This document shows positions 1 to 9,065 of a stretch of DNA of 64,000 nt, in pieces. A program made the translations under genes and the position numbers. This DNA comes from Leifsonia sp. Root227 (lineage in GTDB: Bacteria; Actinomycetota; Actinomycetes; Actinomycetales; Microbacteriaceae). Under the pieces are notes generated by a model. It was not told the origin of the DNA and did not search any database. It saw nothing but the letters and a program-made list of their open reading frames with translations. The stretch lies in the NCBI RefSeq assembly GCF_001428745.1, contig NZ_LMIO01000003.1:62001-126000 (forward strand), in the 5' to 3' direction. Positions within the stretch are counted from its first letter, which is position 1. Every line of letters starts with the position of its first letter.

Positions 1-210
1 GCCACCATCCCGCTCGGCGGCCGCGCCGTCCAGCCGGGCGATACCGTCCTGTTCGGCTTCCGGCCGCAGGTCTTCGTCACCCGCGGCCTCACCGCGGGGA
101 TCGCCGGACTCAGCACAGGCAGACCGACGGTCGCCGGCATCTGGTCGGCCGACGGTTCGGCACCCATCACCACCGCATCCGCGCTCGCCGCGACAGGGAG
201 GACAGCATGA
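1..210 (+). CDS. C-terminal end of an unidentified protein upstream of the ABC cassette (partial)
   Basis: The first frame is open from base 1 to a TGA at 208-210, giving 69 residues that include an L-G-G-R-A-V-x-P-G-D-T-V-L-F-G-F stretch followed by a segment rich in Gly, Thr and Ala. The stop overlaps the ATG of the next gene (ATGA), so this is the upstream member of the same operon. Its place before a sugar-type ABC ATPase and a SIS-domain isomerase suggests a role in carbohydrate handling, but I do not recognise the family from this fragment and give no function. Confidence 0.7.
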   Translation, partial: ATIPLGGRAVQPGDTVLFGFRPQVFVTRGLTAGIAGLSTGRPTVAGIWSADGSAPITTASALAATGRTA

Positions 211-971
211 CCCCCACGACAGCCCCACACGGCACGACGGTGAAGCCGCTGCGCCTCGACGGGATCACCAAGCACTTCGGCGGCATCGTCGCGATCAAAC
301 GCTTCGACCTCGAGATCGAGCCGGGCGAGATCGTCGCCCTCGTCGGCGACAACGGCGCAGGCAAGTCGACCCTCGTCAAGATCATCTCCGGCATGTACCA
401 GCCGACCGATGGCGAGATCTGGGTCAACGGCGAGCGTGCGAGCTTCCGCGACCCGTCGGATGCGAGAGCCAGGGGAGTGGAGGTCGTCTACCAGGACCTC
501 GCTCTGGTCGACCTGCAGCCCGTGTACATGAACCTGTTCCTCGGCAGGGAGCTCCGCCGTAAGCCGTTCGGCACCCTCGACAGGAAGACGATGGCCGCGC
601 GCACACAGGCGCTCGTCGACGAACTGGATGTGCGCATCCCGTCGGCGCGCGCGACGCTGAGCGACCTCTCCGGCGGCCAGCGGCAGGGCATCGCCATCGC
701 CCGCGCGACGCACTGGGCGAGCAGCCTGGTGCTGATGGACGAGCCGACCGCCGCCCTCGGCGTTGCGGAGACCGCCAAGGTGGAGGAGCTGATCCTCAAG
801 CTGAAGGCGCGCGGCGCCGCTGTGCTCATCGTCAGCCACAACATGGAGCAGGTGTTCCGCGTGGCCGACAGGGTGACGGTGCTGCGGCGAGGCACCCAGG
901 TGGGCACCAAGCGCATCGACGAGACCACGCACAACGAGCTGGTCGCGATGATCACCGGCCTCAGCTCGTGA
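207..971 (+). CDS. Sugar-type ABC transporter ATP-binding protein
   Basis: A 254-residue single-domain ATPase. Walker A GDNGAGKST lies near residues 48-56, the signature LSGGQRQGIAIA near 154-165, Walker B SLVLMDEPTAALG follows directly, and the H-loop motif is IVSHN. Length and sequence fit the single-domain ATPases of ribose/fructose-type (CUT2) importers such as FrcA, which power uptake of a monosaccharide through a membrane permease. The ATG overlaps the upstream stop by four bases, and its own stop overlaps the GTG of the SIS gene, so it is translated in an operon. The permease and binding protein are not in the window and presumably lie to the left. The substrate cannot be read from the sequence. 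Confidence 0.9.
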   Translation: MTPTTAPHGTTVKPLRLDGITKHFGGIVAIKRFDLEIEPGEIVALVGDNGAGKSTLVKIISGMYQPTDGEIWVNGERASFRDPSDARARGVEVVYQDLALVDLQPVYMNLFLGRELRRKPFGTLDRKTMAARTQALVDELDVRIPSARATLSDLSGGQRQGIAIARATHWASSLVLMDEPTAALGVAETAKVEELILKLKARGAAVLIVSHNMEQVFRVADRVTVLRRGTQVGTKRIDETTHNELVAMITGLSS

Positions 972-2020
972 GCGGGGTCGCCGTTCCCGGCCACCGGATG
1001 CGCGCGGAGATCGCAGAGCAGCCGGACCGCTGGCTCGACCTCCTCGGCGCCCGCGACGCGATCGACGCTGCAGCAGAACTGATCGCCGGCACGCGGCCGG
1101 AGCTGCTGGTCTTCGCTGCCAGAGGGTCGAGCGACCACGCGGCGATGTACGCCCAATACCTCGCTCAGAACCTGCTGCACATCCCTGCCATGCTGGCGAC
1201 GCCGGCGAGTGTCACCGGATTCGGCACCCAGCTCGCGTACCCGCGCTCCGTGGCGCTCGCGGTCTCGCAGTCCGGCAGCTCGCCCGACCTCCTGGCGACC
1301 GTCGCCTCCTTCGCTTCGGCGGGAGTGCCCGTCGCCGGGTTCTCGAACGACGAGAGCAGCGCGCTCGCCGATGCGTCGGACATCCACGTTCCGCTCGTGG
1401 CGGGGCCGGAGACCTCTGTCGCCGCGACGAAGACGTACACCGCCGAGCTCCTCGCGCTCGCGCTGACGCTGCACCGAGCGACGGGAACGGGCTGGGCGGA
1501 ACTGGACGAACGCGTGCGCAGGATCGCAGCGTCTGTGGCAGCGGACCTGGCACAACCGGATGCCGTGGCGAGCGCCATCGCCGCTGTCGAAGGCGTCGAC
1601 CGCGTCCTCGTCGTCGGCCGCGGATACTCGATGGCATCGGCGCGCGAGGGCGCGCTGAAGCTGATGGAGACCAACGCCATCGCCGCTTCGGGATGGAGCG
1701 CTGCCGACGCGACGCACGGCCCGCTCGGTCAGGTCGTCCCCGGCACGGTGGTGATCGCGCTCACCGGCAGCCCGGCCGGACGCGATTCCGTGCTGTCGTT
1801 CGCCGCCGCCGCTGCCGCGCTCGGCGGAACGGTGATCGAACTGGGGCCGGGACTGATCGGCGACGCGACCGCGCGCATCCGGTTGGACGAACGGGACGCC
1901 GAACTGCTTCCGCTCCGCGAGATCGTGCCCATGCAGCGCATCGCCCTGGAGCTCGCGCTGAGCAGAGGCCTCGACCCTGACAACCCGGCCGGACTGCGGA
2001 AGGTCACGCTGACGGTGTGA
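968..2020 (+). CDS. SIS-domain sugar-phosphate isomerase/deaminase (GlmS C-half/AgaS-like)
   Basis: A 350-residue protein with two SIS domains, as in the isomerase half of glucosamine-6-phosphate synthase and in AgaS/NagB-II deaminases. Visible marks are FAARGSSDHAAMYAQY (first SIS, near residue 50), the stretch ETSVAATKTYTAELLAL typical of GlmS-like proteins (near 147), and VVGRGYSMASAREGALKLME (second SIS, near 215). It lacks the glutaminase half, so it probably isomerises or deaminates an amino-sugar phosphate rather than making one from glutamine. The GTG start overlaps the ABC ATPase stop (GTGA), linking sugar import to its first intracellular step. Its 3' end overlaps the end of the convergent LysR gene by 17 bases. 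Confidence 0.85.
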   Translation: MSGVAVPGHRMRAEIAEQPDRWLDLLGARDAIDAAAELIAGTRPELLVFAARGSSDHAAMYAQYLAQNLLHIPAMLATPASVTGFGTQLAYPRSVALAVSQSGSSPDLLATVASFASAGVPVAGFSNDESSALADASDIHVPLVAGPETSVAATKTYTAELLALALTLHRATGTGWAELDERVRRIAASVAADLAQPDAVASAIAAVEGVDRVLVVGRGYSMASAREGALKLMETNAIAASGWSAADATHGPLGQVVPGTVVIALTGSPAGRDSVLSFAAAAAALGGTVIELGPGLIGDATARIRLDERDAELLPLREIVPMQRIALELALSRGLDPDNPAGLRKVTLTV

Positions 2021-2903
2021 CAGGGGCCGGCTCGTCCCGCCCCAGCTCCTCCCGCACGAACCGCGCGAACTGCGACGCCGCTGCCGACTCGCTGCGCGCC
2101 AGATTCCTGGCCAGCCCGATCACCCGGACGGCCTCCTCCGCGAGCGGGACGAGCGTCACGCCCGGCTCCGTCGACGAGTCCGGCAGCAGCGCGATGCCGA
2201 CCCCGTCGCGCACCAGCGCCTGCAGCGTGACCAGCTCGGTGACCTCCAGCACGATGTTCGGAACGATCCCGCGGCGGGCGAAGTACGCGTCGGCGATGTG
2301 CCGCAGGCCGGAGCCCGTGCGCAGCGCGACGAACTCGAACGGCTCGAGGGCGCCGGCGTCGATCACGTCGCGCCCCGCCAGGGGATGCGCGTCCGGCACG
2401 CCGACCGCCAGCCGCTCCGCGGTCAGCGGTTGCCACTCGATCTCGCGGTCGCGCGGGTCAGGGCTCAGGAACGCGAGGTCCGCCGCGCCCTCGCGCAGCG
2501 CATCCAGCACGGTGTCCGCCGTGCCGCCGCGCAGCACGAACCGGATGTCGGGGAACAGGGTGCGGTACTCGCTGACGACCCGCGGGATCAGCCAGCTCCC
2601 GAACGACGACACGTACGCGACGGACACCGTTCCCGCCGACGGGTCGCGGAGGGCGTCGATGCGGGCGCGGGCGTCTTCAAGCTCCGCCTGGGCGCGGATA
2701 CCGTGGGCGAGGAGGATCTCGCCGTACTGGTTCAGCTCGTAGTGATTCTTCTTGCGGTCGAACAGCTCGACGCCCATCTCCGCTTCGAGCTTGGCGATCG
2801 AGCGCGACAGGGTCGACTGGGACACGCCGAGGGTGTCCGCGGCGTCGGCGAGATGCCCGTCCGTCGCTAGTGCCCTGAACTGGGCGATCTCTTCGATCCG
2901 CAT
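2004..2903 (-). CDS. LysR-family transcriptional regulator
   Basis: A 299-residue LysR regulator. The N-terminal winged helix-turn-helix is clear (MRIEEIAQFRALATDGHLADAA, then LGVSQSTLSRSIAKLE), followed by a substrate-binding domain from about residue 90 with VSVAYVSSFGSWLIPRV. I chose the ATG at 2903 rather than one 17 codons upstream because the domain starts there and a CATGAT -10 hexamer ends exactly six bases before it, as for many leaderless genes here. It is divergent from the secreted nuclease gene, so that gene is the natural target, but the ligand is unknown. Confidence 0.88.
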   Translation of the reverse strand: MRIEEIAQFRALATDGHLADAADTLGVSQSTLSRSIAKLEAEMGVELFDRKKNHYELNQYGEILLAHGIRAQAELEDARARIDALRDPSAGTVSVAYVSSFGSWLIPRVVSEYRTLFPDIRFVLRGGTADTVLDALREGAADLAFLSPDPRDREIEWQPLTAERLAVGVPDAHPLAGRDVIDAGALEPFEFVALRTGSGLRHIADAYFARRGIVPNIVLEVTELVTLQALVRDGVGIALLPDSSTEPGVTLVPLAEEAVRVIGLARNLARSESAAASQFARFVREELGRDEPAPVTPSA

Positions 2904-2915
2904 GGTGCCATCATG
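2901..2915 (-). promoter_or_regulatory. Leaderless promoter of the LysR gene
   Basis: On the minus strand CATGAT (2915-2910) is followed by six bases and then the ATG at 2903, placing the expected transcript start at or next to the first base of the codon. Confidence 0.5.
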
Positions 2916-3116
2916 CCGGACCGCAGGGCAGGGTGTCGGTGGCGCCTGGTGCAATGTCAGATATGACGTCCGCTGCTTCCGCTCCGTGCTCGGATGAGCA
3001 CCCTCGAACGGGTGACGTTTTCTGTACGTTCACTCAGGAGTCAGAGTCCGGCCCACTGCGCTCCATACGGTGTGCGAGGGCTCAGCAGTCCGACCCGTTT
3101 CCGACCAAGGAGAAGC

Positions 3117-6100
3117 ATGTCTAGAAGATTCGGCAGAGCGTGGCAGATCGCCACCGCAGCCGCTGTGGGGGTCGGTCTCGCTGCCGCCCCTCTCACGGCG
3201 TTGCCGGCCACGGCCAGCACCGATGCCACCAGCGTCGTCATCAACGAGGTGTACCTGTCCGGCGGCAGCGCGGGCGCCGCGTACGCCAACAAGTTCGTCG
3301 AGCTGTACAACCCCACCACCCAGCCCGTGTCCGTCGACGGATGGTCGGTGCAGTACCGACCGGCGACCGGCACCGGCGCGGCCTCAGGCCTCACGGCGCT
3401 GAGCGGGAGCATCGCACCATACGGCTACTACCTCGTCAAGGGCAGCAGCAACGGCGCGAACGGTGCGGCCCTTCCCGCCGCGGACGCGACGGGCACCCTC
3501 AATCCAGGCGGTGCGGGCGGCACGCTTCTCCTGGCGTCGACGGCGACGCCGGTCACGCCCCCTGTCGGCGACGTGAAGAACGCTTCGCAGATCGTCGACC
3601 TCGTCGGCTACGGCACATCGAACACGTTCGAGACGAAGGCGGCGACGGCGCCGACCGGCAACACGGACGTCAAGTCGCTCGTGCGCACCGGCTTCTGGGA
3701 CAGCGACGACAACGGCGCCGACCTGAGCCTCACCGCGACCATCACGCCGCAGAGCTCTGCCGACCCTGCCGGTGGCCCGGCAACGGAGCCGGCGCCGGGC
3801 GGCACCGACCCTGGAACGGGAACCGACCCAGGACCTCCGGCAGAGGACAGCATCCCGATCGCCGAGGTTCAGGGAACGGGCGACACCAGCCCGAAGGCCG
3901 GAACCACCGTCACCACCAGCGGCTTCGTCACGGCGGCGTACGCCACGGGCGGCTTCAACGGCTTCTTCCTCCAGACCCCTGGCACCGGCGGCGCGATCGA
4001 CCTCGCGACCCACACGGCCTCCGACGCTGTCTACGTCTACGGCACCGCAGCCACAGCGGCCGTCGCCATCGGCGACTATGTGCAGGTCACGGGCACGGTC
4101 AGCGAGTTCGCCGGCCTGACCGAGATCACCCCGGCCTCCGCGGCCGGCGTCGTCGCGCTCGACGCGACCGGCAAGACGGCACCGAGCCCCGCCACGATCG
4201 GTCTGCCGGAAACGGATGCGCAGCGCGAAAGCCTGGAGGGCATGCTGCTCGCACCGCAGGGCGCGTTCACCGTCACCGACGTCTACTCCACCAACCAGTA
4301 CGGCGAGATAGGCCTCGCGGCGGGCGACAAGCCGCTGATTCAGGCCACGGAGACCGCACGCCCCGGCACTCCGGAGTACGCGGCCGCCGTCGCTGGCAAC
4401 GCGGCGCGCGCCGTCACGCTCGACGACGGAGCATCGACCAACTTCCTCAGCGCGGCCAACAAGGCCAAGCCGCTGCCATACCTGTCGCAGACCGCACCCG
4501 TGCGCGTCGGAGCGCCGGTGACGTTCACGAAGCCCGTGGTCCTCGACTTCCGCAACAACGTGTGGAAGTTCCAGCCGACCTCCGAGCTCACCCCGGCCAC
4601 CGCCGCCACGGTGCAGCCCGTCACGTTCGGGAACACCCGCACCGCCGCGCCGGAGAACGTCGGAGGCGACCTCAAGCTCGCCACCTTCAACGTGCTGAAC
4701 TACTTCACCACCACCGGCGACCAGCTCAGCGGCTGCACGTTCTATACGGACCGCGACGGCAACAAGATCACGGTCAACAGTGGATGCGACGCCCGCGGAG
4801 CAGCGGACGCCGCCAACCTGAAGCGCCAGCAGGACAAGATCGTCGCCGCCATCAACGGCCTCACCGCCGACGTGGTGTCGCTCGAGGAGATCGAGAACTC
4901 GGCCAGGTTCGGTCTGAACCGCGACGATGCGCTCTCGAAGCTCGTCGCAGCGCTCAACGCCGCCGCGGGCAGCCAGGTCTGGGCGTTCGTGCCGTCTCCC
5001 GCGGCCGTCCCGTCCAGCGAGGACGTCATCCGCACCGCGTTCATCTACAAGAAGGCGCACGCTGTGCCGGTCGGCGATTCGCGCATCCTGATGGATGCGG
5101 CGTTCGCCAATGCGCGTCAGCCGCTCGCCCAGGCGTTCAAGAAGGTCGGCACGCCGGACTCCGCCGCGTTCATCGCTGTCGTGAACCACTTCAAGTCGAA
5201 GGGCTCCGGCACGGGGGCGGACGCCGACCAGGGCGACGGGCAGGGCGCGTCCAACGCCTCCCGCGTGGCCCAGGCGCACGCGCTCGTCGGCTTCGCCGAC
5301 ACGCTGAAGTCCACACTCGGCTCCACCAAGGTGCTCCTGATCGGCGACTTCAACGCGTACCTCAACGAGGACCCGATCAAGGTCATCACCGACGCGGGCT
5401 ACATCGACCAGGTGCACACCCGCACCACGAAGCAGACGTACTCGTTCGGAGGAACGGTCGGCTCTCTCGACCACGTGCTCGCGTCGCCGGCGGCGAACGC
5501 GGTCATCACAGGAGCGGACGTCTGGAACATCAACTCCGGCGAGTCCATCGCACTGGAGTACAGCCGATACAACTACAACGCGACGAACTTCTACGCCGCC
5601 GACCAGTACCGGTCGAGCGACCACGACCCGATCGTGGTCGGCATGGGACTCGGAGCGGGCGCCAAGACCATCAACCTGCTGAACATCAACGACTTCCACG
5701 GTCGTATCGACGGCAACACGGTCAAGTTCGCCGGAACCATCGAGAAGCTGCGCGCGGCGGCCGGGGAGCAGAACACCCTGTTCCTGTCCGCCGGTGACAA
5801 CATCGGCGCCTCCCTGTTCGCATCTGCTTCCGCAGGCGACCTCCCGACGATCGACGTGCTCAACGCGCTCGGTCTGAAGACGAGCGCCGTGGGCAACCAC
5901 GAGTTCGACAAGGGCTTCTCCGACCTGACCGGCCGGGTGAAGGACGCGGCCGACTTCCGTTACCTCGGTGCGAACGTCTACACGAAGGGCACGACTACCC
6001 CGGCACTGCCGGAGTACGCGACCTTCACGGTCGACGGGCTGAAGGTGGCTGTGGTCGGCGCAGTCACGCAGGAGACGCCGACGCTGGTGTCGCCGGGCGG

Positions 6101-8096
6101 GGTGTCGACGCTCGACTTCGGCGACCCTGTCGCTGCTGTCAACCGCGTCGCGGCCAAGCTGACGGACGGCGACACCGCCAACGGTGAGGCCGACGTCATC
6201 GTGGCCGAATACCACGAGGGCGCGGGCTTCGGAACACCGGACGGCGCGACGCTCGACAAGGAGGTCGCCGCAGGCGGCGCCTTCGCGGACATCGTGACCA
6301 AGACGTCGGCGAAGGTCTCCGCGATCTTCACCGGCCACACCCACAAGCAGTACGCGTGGGATGCACCGGTCCCCGGTGTCGCGGGCGCGACCCGTCCGAT
6401 CGTCCAGACCGGAAGCTACGGCGAGAACATCGGTCAGATCACCCTGTCGGTCGACGGAGACACCAAGAAGGTCACCGGTCACACGGCGGCCAACGTGGCA
6501 CGCACGACCGACGCCGATGAGGCCCTCGTCGCCGCATACCCGCGGGTGGCCGCTGTGAAGGCGATCGTCGACAAGGCGCTCGCCGACGCCGCGGTGATCG
6601 GAAACCAGAAGATCGGTTCCGTCACGGCGGACATAACCACCGCGTACATCGGCGGAGCACGCGACGACAGGATGTCCGAGTCCGCGCTCGGCAACCTGGT
6701 CGCCGACTCGCTGGTGTCGACGCTCTCCTCGCCCGAGCTCGGTGGTGCGGAGATCGGCGTCGTCAACCCCGGTGGGCTGCGCGCCGAGCTGCTGAAGGGC
6801 GCCGACGGGTCGGTCACGTACGCGCAGGCCAACGCGGTGCTGCCGTTCGTGAACAACCTGTGGACCACGAGCCTCACCGGCGCGCAGTTCAAGCAGGCGC
6901 TGGAGCAGCAGTGGCAGACGAATGCCGACGGGAGCATCCCGAGCCGCGCGTTCCTCAACCTCGGCCTGTCGAAGAACGTCAGCTACACCTACGATGCTGC
7001 GCGGGCTGCTGGTGACCGCATCACGAGCATCCTGGTGAACGGTGCGCCGATCGATCCGGCGAAGTCCTACCGCATCGGTTCGTTCAGCTTCCTCCTGCAG
7101 GGCGGGGACAACTTCCGCGCCTTCGCAGCAGGGACGAACACGAAGGACTCCGGTCTGATCGACCGCGACGCCTGGATCTCCTACATCACCGCGAACAGCC
7201 CGCTCTCGCCGAGCTTCGAGCGCCGAGGGGTCGCCGTCTCCGGCGTCCCGACCGGCACCCTCGACCGCGGCCAGCAGGTCACGTTCCAGGTGTCGAAGCT
7301 CAACCTGACCTCCCTGGGCAGCCCGGCGAACACCTCGCTGGACCTCACGTGGCAGGGCAGCGCGGCGACGCTCGCCTCCGTCCCTGTGGACGCGGACGGT
7401 GCGGCGACCGTGAGCTTCGCGGTCCCGGCGGACGCGGAAGGTGCGAGCGTGCTCGTGCTGCGCGCGCCTGACTCGGGCACGACGGTGCGCATCCCGCTGC
7501 TGGTGGCCGATGTGGTCGACCCCGGCACGAACCCGAAGCCGACCACTCCGCCTGTACCTGCTGCGATCACGGCGTTCATCGACGCGCTCAAGGACCTCAT
7601 CCAGGCCATCGGCGGCACGGATGGCGTGTTCCACCCCGGCGACAAGATCACCATCAACATCGGTGCTGTGTTCTCCGGTAAGTGGGTCTCCGTGTGGGTG
7701 CACTCCACCCCGCAGAACCTCGGTGGCGGATGGATGCAGGTGCCGGCGAGCGGTCAGGTGCAGGTGACCCTGCCGGCCGACCTGCCGGCTGGCGCGCACC
7801 GGATCGCGGTGCTCGACGCGGACGGCAACGTGCTCGGCTGGACCGCGATCACGGTGGCGGCGGCGACCGGCCCAGGCGACCCTGGGACGCCGGGCACGCC
7901 CGGCACGCCTGGCACGCCCGGTGACCCCGGCACGGGCGGAACCGGAACGGCTGGCGGCGGCAACGGCGTCGTCCAGTCCGGGCTCGCCAACACGGGCGCC
8001 GACCTGGCGCCGGCGTTCGGTGCGGCGCTGCTCGGCATCCTCGGCGGGTTCGTCGTGCTGCTGATCGTCGCGCGCCGACGGGGGTCGCAGGCCTAG
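3117..8096 (+). CDS. Giant cell-wall-anchored bifunctional nuclease / 5'-nucleotidase (ExeM/NucH-like)
   Basis: A 1659-residue secreted enzyme. A signal peptide (MSRRFGRAWQ then an Ala/Val/Leu core ending ALPATAS) precedes a lamin-tail-like domain (about residues 40-195, VVINEVYLSGG). Next are an OB-like region and an endonuclease/exonuclease/phosphatase domain (about 518-845, KLATFNVLNYF to SSDHDPIVVG). A calcineurin-type phosphoesterase follows (about 854-1080, NINDFHGR, GNHEFDKG, FTGHTHKQY), then a 5'-nucleotidase C-terminal domain (about 1160-1370). The end has a Gly-Pro-Thr spacer, LANTG (1623-1627), a membrane helix and ARRRGSQA. It should hydrolyse extracellular DNA and dephosphorylate the nucleotides while tethered to the wall by a class E-type sortase. 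The ATG at 3117 has AAGGAG upstream and starts the signal peptide. It scavenges phosphate and nucleosides, or degrades extracellular DNA. Confidence 0.92.
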   Translation: MSRRFGRAWQIATAAAVGVGLAAAPLTALPATASTDATSVVINEVYLSGGSAGAAYANKFVELYNPTTQPVSVDGWSVQYRPATGTGAASGLTALSGSIAPYGYYLVKGSSNGANGAALPAADATGTLNPGGAGGTLLLASTATPVTPPVGDVKNASQIVDLVGYGTSNTFETKAATAPTGNTDVKSLVRTGFWDSDDNGADLSLTATITPQSSADPAGGPATEPAPGGTDPGTGTDPGPPAEDSIPIAEVQGTGDTSPKAGTTVTTSGFVTAAYATGGFNGFFLQTPGTGGAIDLATHTASDAVYVYGTAATAAVAIGDYVQVTGTVSEFAGLTEITPASAAGVVALDATGKTAPSPATIGLPETDAQRESLEGMLLAPQGAFTVTDVYSTNQYGEIGLAAGDKPLIQATETARPGTPEYAAAVAGNAARAVTLDDGASTNFLSAANKAKPLPYLSQTAPVRVGAPVTFTKPVVLDFRNNVWKFQPTSELTPATAATVQPVTFGNTRTAAPENVGGDLKLATFNVLNYFTTTGDQLSGCTFYTDRDGNKITVNSGCDARGAADAANLKRQQDKIVAAINGLTADVVSLEEIENSARFGLNRDDALSKLVAALNAAAGSQVWAFVPSPAAVPSSEDVIRTAFIYKKAHAVPVGDSRILMDAAFANARQPLAQAFKKVGTPDSAAFIAVVNHFKSKGSGTGADADQGDGQGASNASRVAQAHALVGFADTLKSTLGSTKVLLIGDFNAYLNEDPIKVITDAGYIDQVHTRTTKQTYSFGGTVGSLDHVLASPAANAVITGADVWNINSGESIALEYSRYNYNATNFYAADQYRSSDHDPIVVGMGLGAGAKTINLLNINDFHGRIDGNTVKFAGTIEKLRAAAGEQNTLFLSAGDNIGASLFASASAGDLPTIDVLNALGLKTSAVGNHEFDKGFSDLTGRVKDAADFRYLGANVYTKGTTTPALPEYATFTVDGLKVAVVGAVTQETPTLVSPGGVSTLDFGDPVAAVNRVAAKLTDGDTANGEADVIVAEYHEGAGFGTPDGATLDKEVAAGGAFADIVTKTSAKVSAIFTGHTHKQYAWDAPVPGVAGATRPIVQTGSYGENIGQITLSVDGDTKKVTGHTAANVARTTDADEALVAAYPRVAAVKAIVDKALADAAVIGNQKIGSVTADITTAYIGGARDDRMSESALGNLVADSLVSTLSSPELGGAEIGVVNPGGLRAELLKGADGSVTYAQANAVLPFVNNLWTTSLTGAQFKQALEQQWQTNADGSIPSRAFLNLGLSKNVSYTYDAARAAGDRITSILVNGAPIDPAKSYRIGSFSFLLQGGDNFRAFAAGTNTKDSGLIDRDAWISYITANSPLSPSFERRGVAVSGVPTGTLDRGQQVTFQVSKLNLTSLGSPANTSLDLTWQGSAATLASVPVDADGAATVSFAVPADAEGASVLVLRAPDSGTTVRIPLLVADVVDPGTNPKPTTPPVPAAITAFIDALKDLIQAIGGTDGVFHPGDKITINIGAVFSGKWVSVWVHSTPQNLGGGWMQVPASGQVQVTLPADLPAGAHRIAVLDADGNVLGWTAITVAAATGPGDPGTPGTPGTPGTPGDPGTGGTGTAGGGNGVVQSGLANTGADLAPAFGAALLGILGGFVVLLIVARRRGSQA
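7864..7945 (+). repeat. Gly-Thr-Pro spacer repeat before the LANTG anchor
   Basis: Nine-base units coding G-T-P are repeated between GDP-containing flanks, giving GDPGTPGTPGTPGTPGDPG in the protein. This is a flexible wall-spanning spacer, and the copy number probably varies between strains. Confidence 0.8.
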
Positions 8097-8107
8097 CGGC
8101 ACAACCG

Positions 8108-8143
8108 GAGCAGGGGCCGTCCTTTCGAGGGCGGCCCCTGCTC
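8108..8143. terminator. Bidirectional hairpin terminator between convergent genes
   Basis: GAGCAGGGGCCG (8108-8119) pairs perfectly with CGGCCCCTGCTC (8132-8143); the stem extends inward with one mismatch. It lies between the stops of the nuclease gene and the CHY zinc-finger gene, and its right arm reaches the latter's stop codon. Confidence 0.75.
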
Positions 8144-8465
8144 ACGCCACCTGGAAGTACAGCTCCACGTGTAGCCTGCACCCCGGGTTGAACGCGGCGC
8201 CGCACGCCGGGCACGCCTCCACCCGCAGGTACGCCGCGATCGTCAGCTCGTGCTCGCACACCCCGCACAGCACCGCGCGTTCGTCGCGCTGGTCGAGCGG
8301 CCACTGCCCGGCCGGATGGTCCGCCGTCTCCGCGTGGCAGAGGTGGCACGGGTAGTACTCGCCGCAGCAGGCAAACCGGATCGCGATCACGTCGAGGTCC
8401 GTCCGATAGTGGATGCACCTGGTCTGGTCGTCCACGGTCGGCCCGAGCACGCGCATCCCCGTCAT
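8142..8465 (-). CDS. CHY zinc-finger protein
   Basis: A 107-residue protein with the CHY zinc-finger pattern: RCIHY near residue 16, CCGEYYPCHLCHAE at 33-46, then CGVCEHE and CPACG knuckles. These Cys/His residues form multiple zinc sites; bacterial members are uncharacterised, while the eukaryotic relative Hot13 works in mitochondrial protein import. The ATG at 8465 overlaps the stop of bioN (ATGA), making it the last gene of the biotin-uptake operon. Whether it serves biotin transport (for example as a metal-dependent regulator or adaptor) is inference from position only. Confidence 0.85.
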   Translation of the reverse strand: MTGMRVLGPTVDDQTRCIHYRTDLDVIAIRFACCGEYYPCHLCHAETADHPAGQWPLDQRDERAVLCGVCEHELTIAAYLRVEACPACGAAFNPGCRLHVELYFQVA

Positions 8466-9058
8466 CGCACGCCCCTCGCGGTGAGCGCGTCGCCGAGGTC
8501 GTCGGCGTGCTTCAGCGAGACCACGAGGAACGGAACCACGAAACCGACGATACCCGCCCTCGCGCCGCGGGCGCGCTGCGCTTCCCGCACCCCGGTCGCC
8601 AGCCTGGCCAGCACGGGGACCGTGTTGATCGTGACAGCGAGCAGCAGGGCGATCCGCTGCGCATCCACCCCCAGTCGCTCGAACGGGCGCAGGCCGCGTT
8701 CGAACGCGTCGAGGAGGGCGGCGACGCGCGTGGTGAGCACGAGCATCCCGGCGAGCAGGATCGCCGCGAGCACGCGAGCCGTGTTGGCGACGGCGGGTTC
8801 GGCGTCCAGGAAGATCAGCTGACCGCCGAGGGTGATGACGATCACCCAGCGCACCGCGAGCACCTGCCGGGCGAGCTCGCGCAGCCCGAGCCCGCAGATC
8901 AGGTAGCCGAGCACGGCGACCGCCGCGGCGACGCCGGCGGCCCACCAGGTAGAGGGCAGGAACGACACGGCGAGTACCACCGCGAGCAGCACGGTGGCCT
9001 TCGGGCCGGCCGGGGCGCGGTGCATCCAGCCGTCGCCCGGCCGGTAGAGGGTCACCAT
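8462..9058 (-). CDS. bioN: Biotin ECF transporter transmembrane (T) component BioN
   Basis: A 198-residue membrane protein of the EcfT/BioN family with about five hydrophobic helices and the two Ala-Arg-Gly coupling motifs of T components (QRARGAR near 163 and DALTARGVR at the C-terminus), which dock onto the ATPase. In the complex BioN transmits ATP hydrolysis by BioM to the substrate-binding BioY. It begins seven bases after the bioM stop and overlaps the CHY gene by four bases. The biotin assignment comes from the linked bioY and the BioQ-like boxes. Confidence 0.9.
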   Translation of the reverse strand: MVTLYRPGDGWMHRAPAGPKATVLLAVVLAVSFLPSTWWAAGVAAAVAVLGYLICGLGLRELARQVLAVRWVIVITLGGQLIFLDAEPAVANTARVLAAILLAGMLVLTTRVAALLDAFERGLRPFERLGVDAQRIALLLAVTINTVPVLARLATGVREAQRARGARAGIVGFVVPFLVVSLKHADDLGDALTARGVR

Positions 9059-9065
9059 CGGGGGC

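Noticed and set aside
2956..2967. GTCA-GATA-TGAC as a firm LysR box
   Set aside because: The symmetry is short and in a 213-base gap; kept only as a suggestion within the nuclease finding.
3384..8102. 1572-codon open frame antisense to the nuclease gene
   Set aside because: Arg/Val/Asp-rich shadow of a well-supported secreted enzyme on the other strand.
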